In this document: positions 5,444 to 7,783 of the stretch, in pieces
Numbering within the stretch: the stretch's first letter is position 1
Layout: every line of letters starts with the position of its first letter
NCBI GenBank assembly: GCA_964485455.1
Contig: CAZAJU010000090.1
Span: 1 to 7,783, forward strand
Length of the DNA stretch: 7,783 bases
Direction: 5' to 3'
Origin: Tissierella_B sp964485455
GTDB lineage: Bacteria; Bacillota; Clostridia; Tissierellales; Tissierellaceae
Notes under the pieces: model-generated
Seen by the model: only the letters and a program-made list of their open reading frames with translations
What the model was told of the DNA's origin: nothing
The model's database searches: none
Program-made: the position numbers and the translations under genes

Positions 5444-5805
5444 ATGAAGAAGCTTATCGTAATTAGCATATTTATATTAATTCTGTTTTTACCCTTGATT
5501 CCTCAATTTACTATAAGAAATGGTTTAACGGGAAGATTGGTTTTCTCCGNNNNNNNNNNNNNNNNNNNNNNNNNNNNNNNNNNNNNNNNNNNNNNNNNNN
5601 NNNNNNNNNNNNNNNNNNNNNNNNNNNNNNNNNNNNNNNNNNNNNNNNNACTTATTATGTAGGTACTTTTGCTGATCATACTCTTCATGCTGGAAATAGA
5701 GAAATAAGGTTTGCAGAAATTATGGAACCCAAAAGTCCGGCAGAGATTAAGTTGGAAAAGGTTTCTTTATTAACAATTATTAGGAGGTTGCTAAATGAAA
5801 GATGA
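5444..5805 (+). CDS. DUF1850 domain protein, interrupted by an assembly gap
   Basis: Both ends of one gene are visible around 100 Ns. The first 35 codons, from ATG 5444 (GGGG at 5433-5436, 7 nt upstream), encode a hydrophobic N-terminal segment (VISIFILILFLPLIP) and the start of the mature domain (LTGRLVFS). After the gap, one open frame from 5650 gives YVGTFADHTLHAGNREIRF and ends at TGA 5803-5805, which I recognise as the DUF1850 C-terminus (the VGxxADHxL motif). DUF1850 proteins are small, exported or membrane-anchored, and often encoded between a TAXI receptor and a fused TRAP permease, as here; their function is unknown. The halves are out of frame across exactly 100 Ns; the true gap must be 2 modulo 3 in length if the gene is intact. 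The 3' end overlaps the permease start by 11 bp, so translation is probably coupled. Confidence 0.82.
5550..5649. other. Assembly gap (100 N)
   Basis: Exactly 100 Ns, the conventional placeholder for a scaffold gap of unknown size. It lies inside the DUF1850 gene. Visible parts encode 35 and 51 residues. Against a remembered family length of roughly 130-170 residues, the missing part is perhaps 135-250 nt, so true coordinates downstream may shift. Confidence 0.97.
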
Positions 5806-7744
5806 TTTATTGAAGGATAAATCTGAAGAAGAAATAGACGTGGATGCGCTAATGAGCGAATTCGATAAAGAATCAGCCTTTAGGAGGCTAAGTGGGAAAC
5901 AAAATCTTATTGTTTCAATAATTGCAGTTATGTTTACATTATTTCAGTTATATACATCCATATTTGGAGTATTGCCTGCACAGATACAAAGAACTGTTCA
6001 CCTAAGTTTTATACTAGTTCTAGTATATTTGATGTATCCTGCTAGTAGCAAAGGGGATAAAAGTCGTTTTAAGGCGTTAGATATTGTACTAGCAGTTGTA
6101 GGTGGTGGAGTAGCTTTATACGCAGCTTTGAATTTTGATGCCCTTATATTAAGAGCTGGAAAACAAAATATGTTGGATTTAGTGATTGGTGGTATAGCGA
6201 TAGTAATGGTTCTGGAAGGAGCTAGAAGGGTTGTAGGATTACCAATTACAATAATTGCCTCTACTTTCCTTTTATATGCTATAGTAGGTCCATATCTTCC
6301 AGGATTTTTAAATCATAGAGGCTATTCTATAAATAGAATTATAGGACATATGTATTATACAACTGAGGGAATTATAGGAATACCTTTAGGAGTTGCAGCT
6401 ACATTTGTATTCTTATTTATACTATTTGGAGCTTTTCTTGAGAGAACAGGAATTGGGGAATTCTTTATAGACTTTAGTAATTCAATTGCTGGTTGGGCAA
6501 GAGGTGGACCAGCTAAGGTAGCAGTACTTACGAGTGCATTGGAGGGAACTGTATCAGGAAGTTCTGTAGCCAATACAGTTGGCTCAGGAAGCTTTACTAT
6601 TCCGTTGATGAAGAAGTTGGGCTACAGACCTGAATTTGCAGGGGCTGTAGAAGCAGCTGCATCTACAGGTGGACAGTTAATGCCACCAATAATGGGTGCT
6701 GCAGCATTTTTAATGTCTGAATTCATAGGTATTCCTTATTCAGATATCGCCAAAGCAGCGGCTATACCTGCTATTTTATATTTTACAGGTATTTGGATAA
6801 TGGTAGATTTAGAGGCTAAAAAGGTTGGAATGAGGGGGATGAACAAGGATGAACTCCCTAGTATTGGAAAGGTTTTAAAGGAAAGAGGATATTTGTTTGT
6901 TCCTTTATTTGGAATTATCTATTTTCTTGTAACTGGATCTACTCCTATTAGAGCAGCTTTGGCTGGAATAGTATTATCGGTACTTGCTAGCTTTATTAAA
7001 AAAGAATCCAGAATGAGTTTTAAGGATTTACTACTTGTATTTGAAAAAGGTGCTAAGGGTGCTATAGGTGTATCTATAGCTTGTGCTTGTGCTGGTATAA
7101 TTGTCGGTAGTATAACCTTAACGGGGTTAGGGCTAAAGCTTGGTAATGGTTTGGTTAGTCTTTCTGGGGGAAATTTATTTTTAACAATGTTCTTTACCAT
7201 GATTACTTCACTTATATTAGGAATGGGTGTTCCGACCACAGCTAACTATGTAATCACTTCAACTATTGCATCACCGGCATTGGTTCAGCTTGGAGTTCCT
7301 GTACTTAGTGCTCATTTGTTTGTTTTCTATTTTGGTATCCTTGCAGATATTACACCACCAGTTGCATTGGCAGCATACGCAGCAAGTGCTATAGGTAAGA
7401 GTAATCCTCTTAAGACAGGAGTCCAAGCCACGAAGCTTGCCATAGCAGCCTTTATAATACCTTATATATTCGTGCTTAGTCCTGAGATGTTATTGATAGA
7501 TGCTAGTTTACTTGATGCTTTATCCATAGCTCTAACATCTATAATTGGTATGATTGGAGTAAGTGCTGCAATGGAAGGACATTTCATGACTCATTGCAAC
7601 TGGGTTGAAAGACTAATATTCTTAGCAGGGGGTTTAATGTTAATCGATCCAGGTCTAACTACTGATATTATAGGAATAGGATTATTGATAGTAGGAGTCT
7701 TAATTCAGAAGAAAAAATCAAGAGTTAAAGCCCAAACAAGATAG
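5795..7744 (+). CDS. TRAP transporter permease, fused DctQM type (TAXI-associated)
   Basis: A 649-residue inner-membrane permease in which the small (DctQ) and large (DctM) TRAP subunits are one polypeptide, the usual form with TAXI receptors. It uses an ion gradient to import the substrate delivered by the lipoprotein encoded upstream. A polar N-terminus (ALMSEFDKESAFRRLSG, about 19-35) precedes many membrane helices. DctM landmarks are SGSSVANTVGSGSFTIPLM (about 253-271), ASTGGQLMPPIMGAAAFLM (about 287-305), LGMGVPTTANYVITSTIASP (about 474-493) and FYFGILADITPPVALAAYA (about 510-528). These correspond to the transport-core hairpins and ion-site loops. The C-terminus has two or three further helices and a basic tail QKKKSR. 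ATG 5795 has AGGAGG (5782-5787) 7 nt upstream. It is last in the operon, with a terminator 3 nt after the stop. Confidence 0.96.
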   Translation: MKDDLLKDKSEEEIDVDALMSEFDKESAFRRLSGKQNLIVSIIAVMFTLFQLYTSIFGVLPAQIQRTVHLSFILVLVYLMYPASSKGDKSRFKALDIVLAVVGGGVALYAALNFDALILRAGKQNMLDLVIGGIAIVMVLEGARRVVGLPITIIASTFLLYAIVGPYLPGFLNHRGYSINRIIGHMYYTTEGIIGIPLGVAATFVFLFILFGAFLERTGIGEFFIDFSNSIAGWARGGPAKVAVLTSALEGTVSGSSVANTVGSGSFTIPLMKKLGYRPEFAGAVEAAASTGGQLMPPIMGAAAFLMSEFIGIPYSDIAKAAAIPAILYFTGIWIMVDLEAKKVGMRGMNKDELPSIGKVLKERGYLFVPLFGIIYFLVTGSTPIRAALAGIVLSVLASFIKKESRMSFKDLLLVFEKGAKGAIGVSIACACAGIIVGSITLTGLGLKLGNGLVSLSGGNLFLTMFFTMITSLILGMGVPTTANYVITSTIASPALVQLGVPVLSAHLFVFYFGILADITPPVALAAYAASAIGKSNPLKTGVQATKLAIAAFIIPYIFVLSPEMLLIDASLLDALSIALTSIIGMIGVSAAMEGHFMTHCNWVERLIFLAGGLMLIDPGLTTDIIGIGLLIVGVLIQKKKSRVKAQTR

Positions 7745-7747
7745 TTA

Positions 7748-7783
7748 AAAAATCACTGGTATAAGTAACCAGTGATTTTTGTT
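7748..7783 (+). terminator. Rho-independent terminator of the TRAP operon
   Basis: AAAAATCACTGGT (7748-7760) pairs perfectly with ACCAGTGATTTTT (7768-7780): a 13-bp stem with a 7-nt loop and a run of T at the 3' side. It starts 3 nt after the permease stop codon. The A-run on the left could let it also serve a convergent gene beyond the window. Confidence 0.93.

Noticed and set aside
6355..7239. Two minus-strand open frames inside the permease gene (6355-6573 and 6919-7239)
   Set aside because: They are antisense shadows of a strongly supported membrane protein; neither has a recognisable domain or a start signal.

Overview
This is an AT-rich, low-GC Gram-positive (Firmicutes) chromosomal segment, most likely from an anaerobic member of Clostridia/Tissierellia. 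The evidence is strong purine-rich ribosome binding sites, short hairpin-plus-T terminators, a tmRNA whose tag ends YALAA, a TAXI-type TRAP transporter, and a gene that makes sense only if UGA can be read as selenocysteine. The assignment is inferred from style and gene content, not from a search. The window includes one 100-N scaffold gap (5550-5649).

Layout. (1) Positions 1-248 are the 3' part of tmRNA (ssrA), followed by its terminator. (2) A DegV-family fatty-acid-binding protein gene runs rightward (490-1341). (3) Convergent to it is an arsenite-methyltransferase-like gene (2275 down to 1526) with an in-frame TGA at codon 193; the two genes share a 14-bp bidirectional terminator. (4) Divergent from the methyltransferase is a DUF1275/YoaK-family membrane protein gene (about 2568-3242). 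It is convergent with (5) an SDR-family oxidoreductase gene (4041 down to 3301), again with a shared bidirectional terminator. (6) After a 405-bp AT-rich control region comes a three-gene rightward operon: TAXI substrate-binding lipoprotein, DUF1850 protein (interrupted by the N gap), and fused TRAP permease. It closes with a strong terminator at the window's end.

Main result. The methyltransferase would end at 192 residues if TGA were a stop, but the same frame continues for 56 more residues with clear ArsM/AS3MT homology, to a TAG 36 nt before the terminator. The TGA falls exactly where AS3MT/ArsM enzymes have a conserved arsenic-binding cysteine (from memory, Cys206 in human AS3MT and Cys224 in the algal enzyme CmArsM; motif YGxCxGGA). 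A 7-bp hairpin with a GGA apical loop begins 14 nt after the TGA, the position and form expected of a bacterial SECIS element. I read this as a selenoprotein ArsM, not a broken gene.

How the genes work together. The TRAP operon is one functional unit: the lipoprotein captures a substrate outside the membrane, the fused permease imports it using an ion gradient, and the DUF1850 protein is a frequent partner of unknown role. A 10-bp GC-rich hairpin after the binding-protein gene, without a T-tract, probably adjusts relative expression. The other genes look like independent single-gene units.
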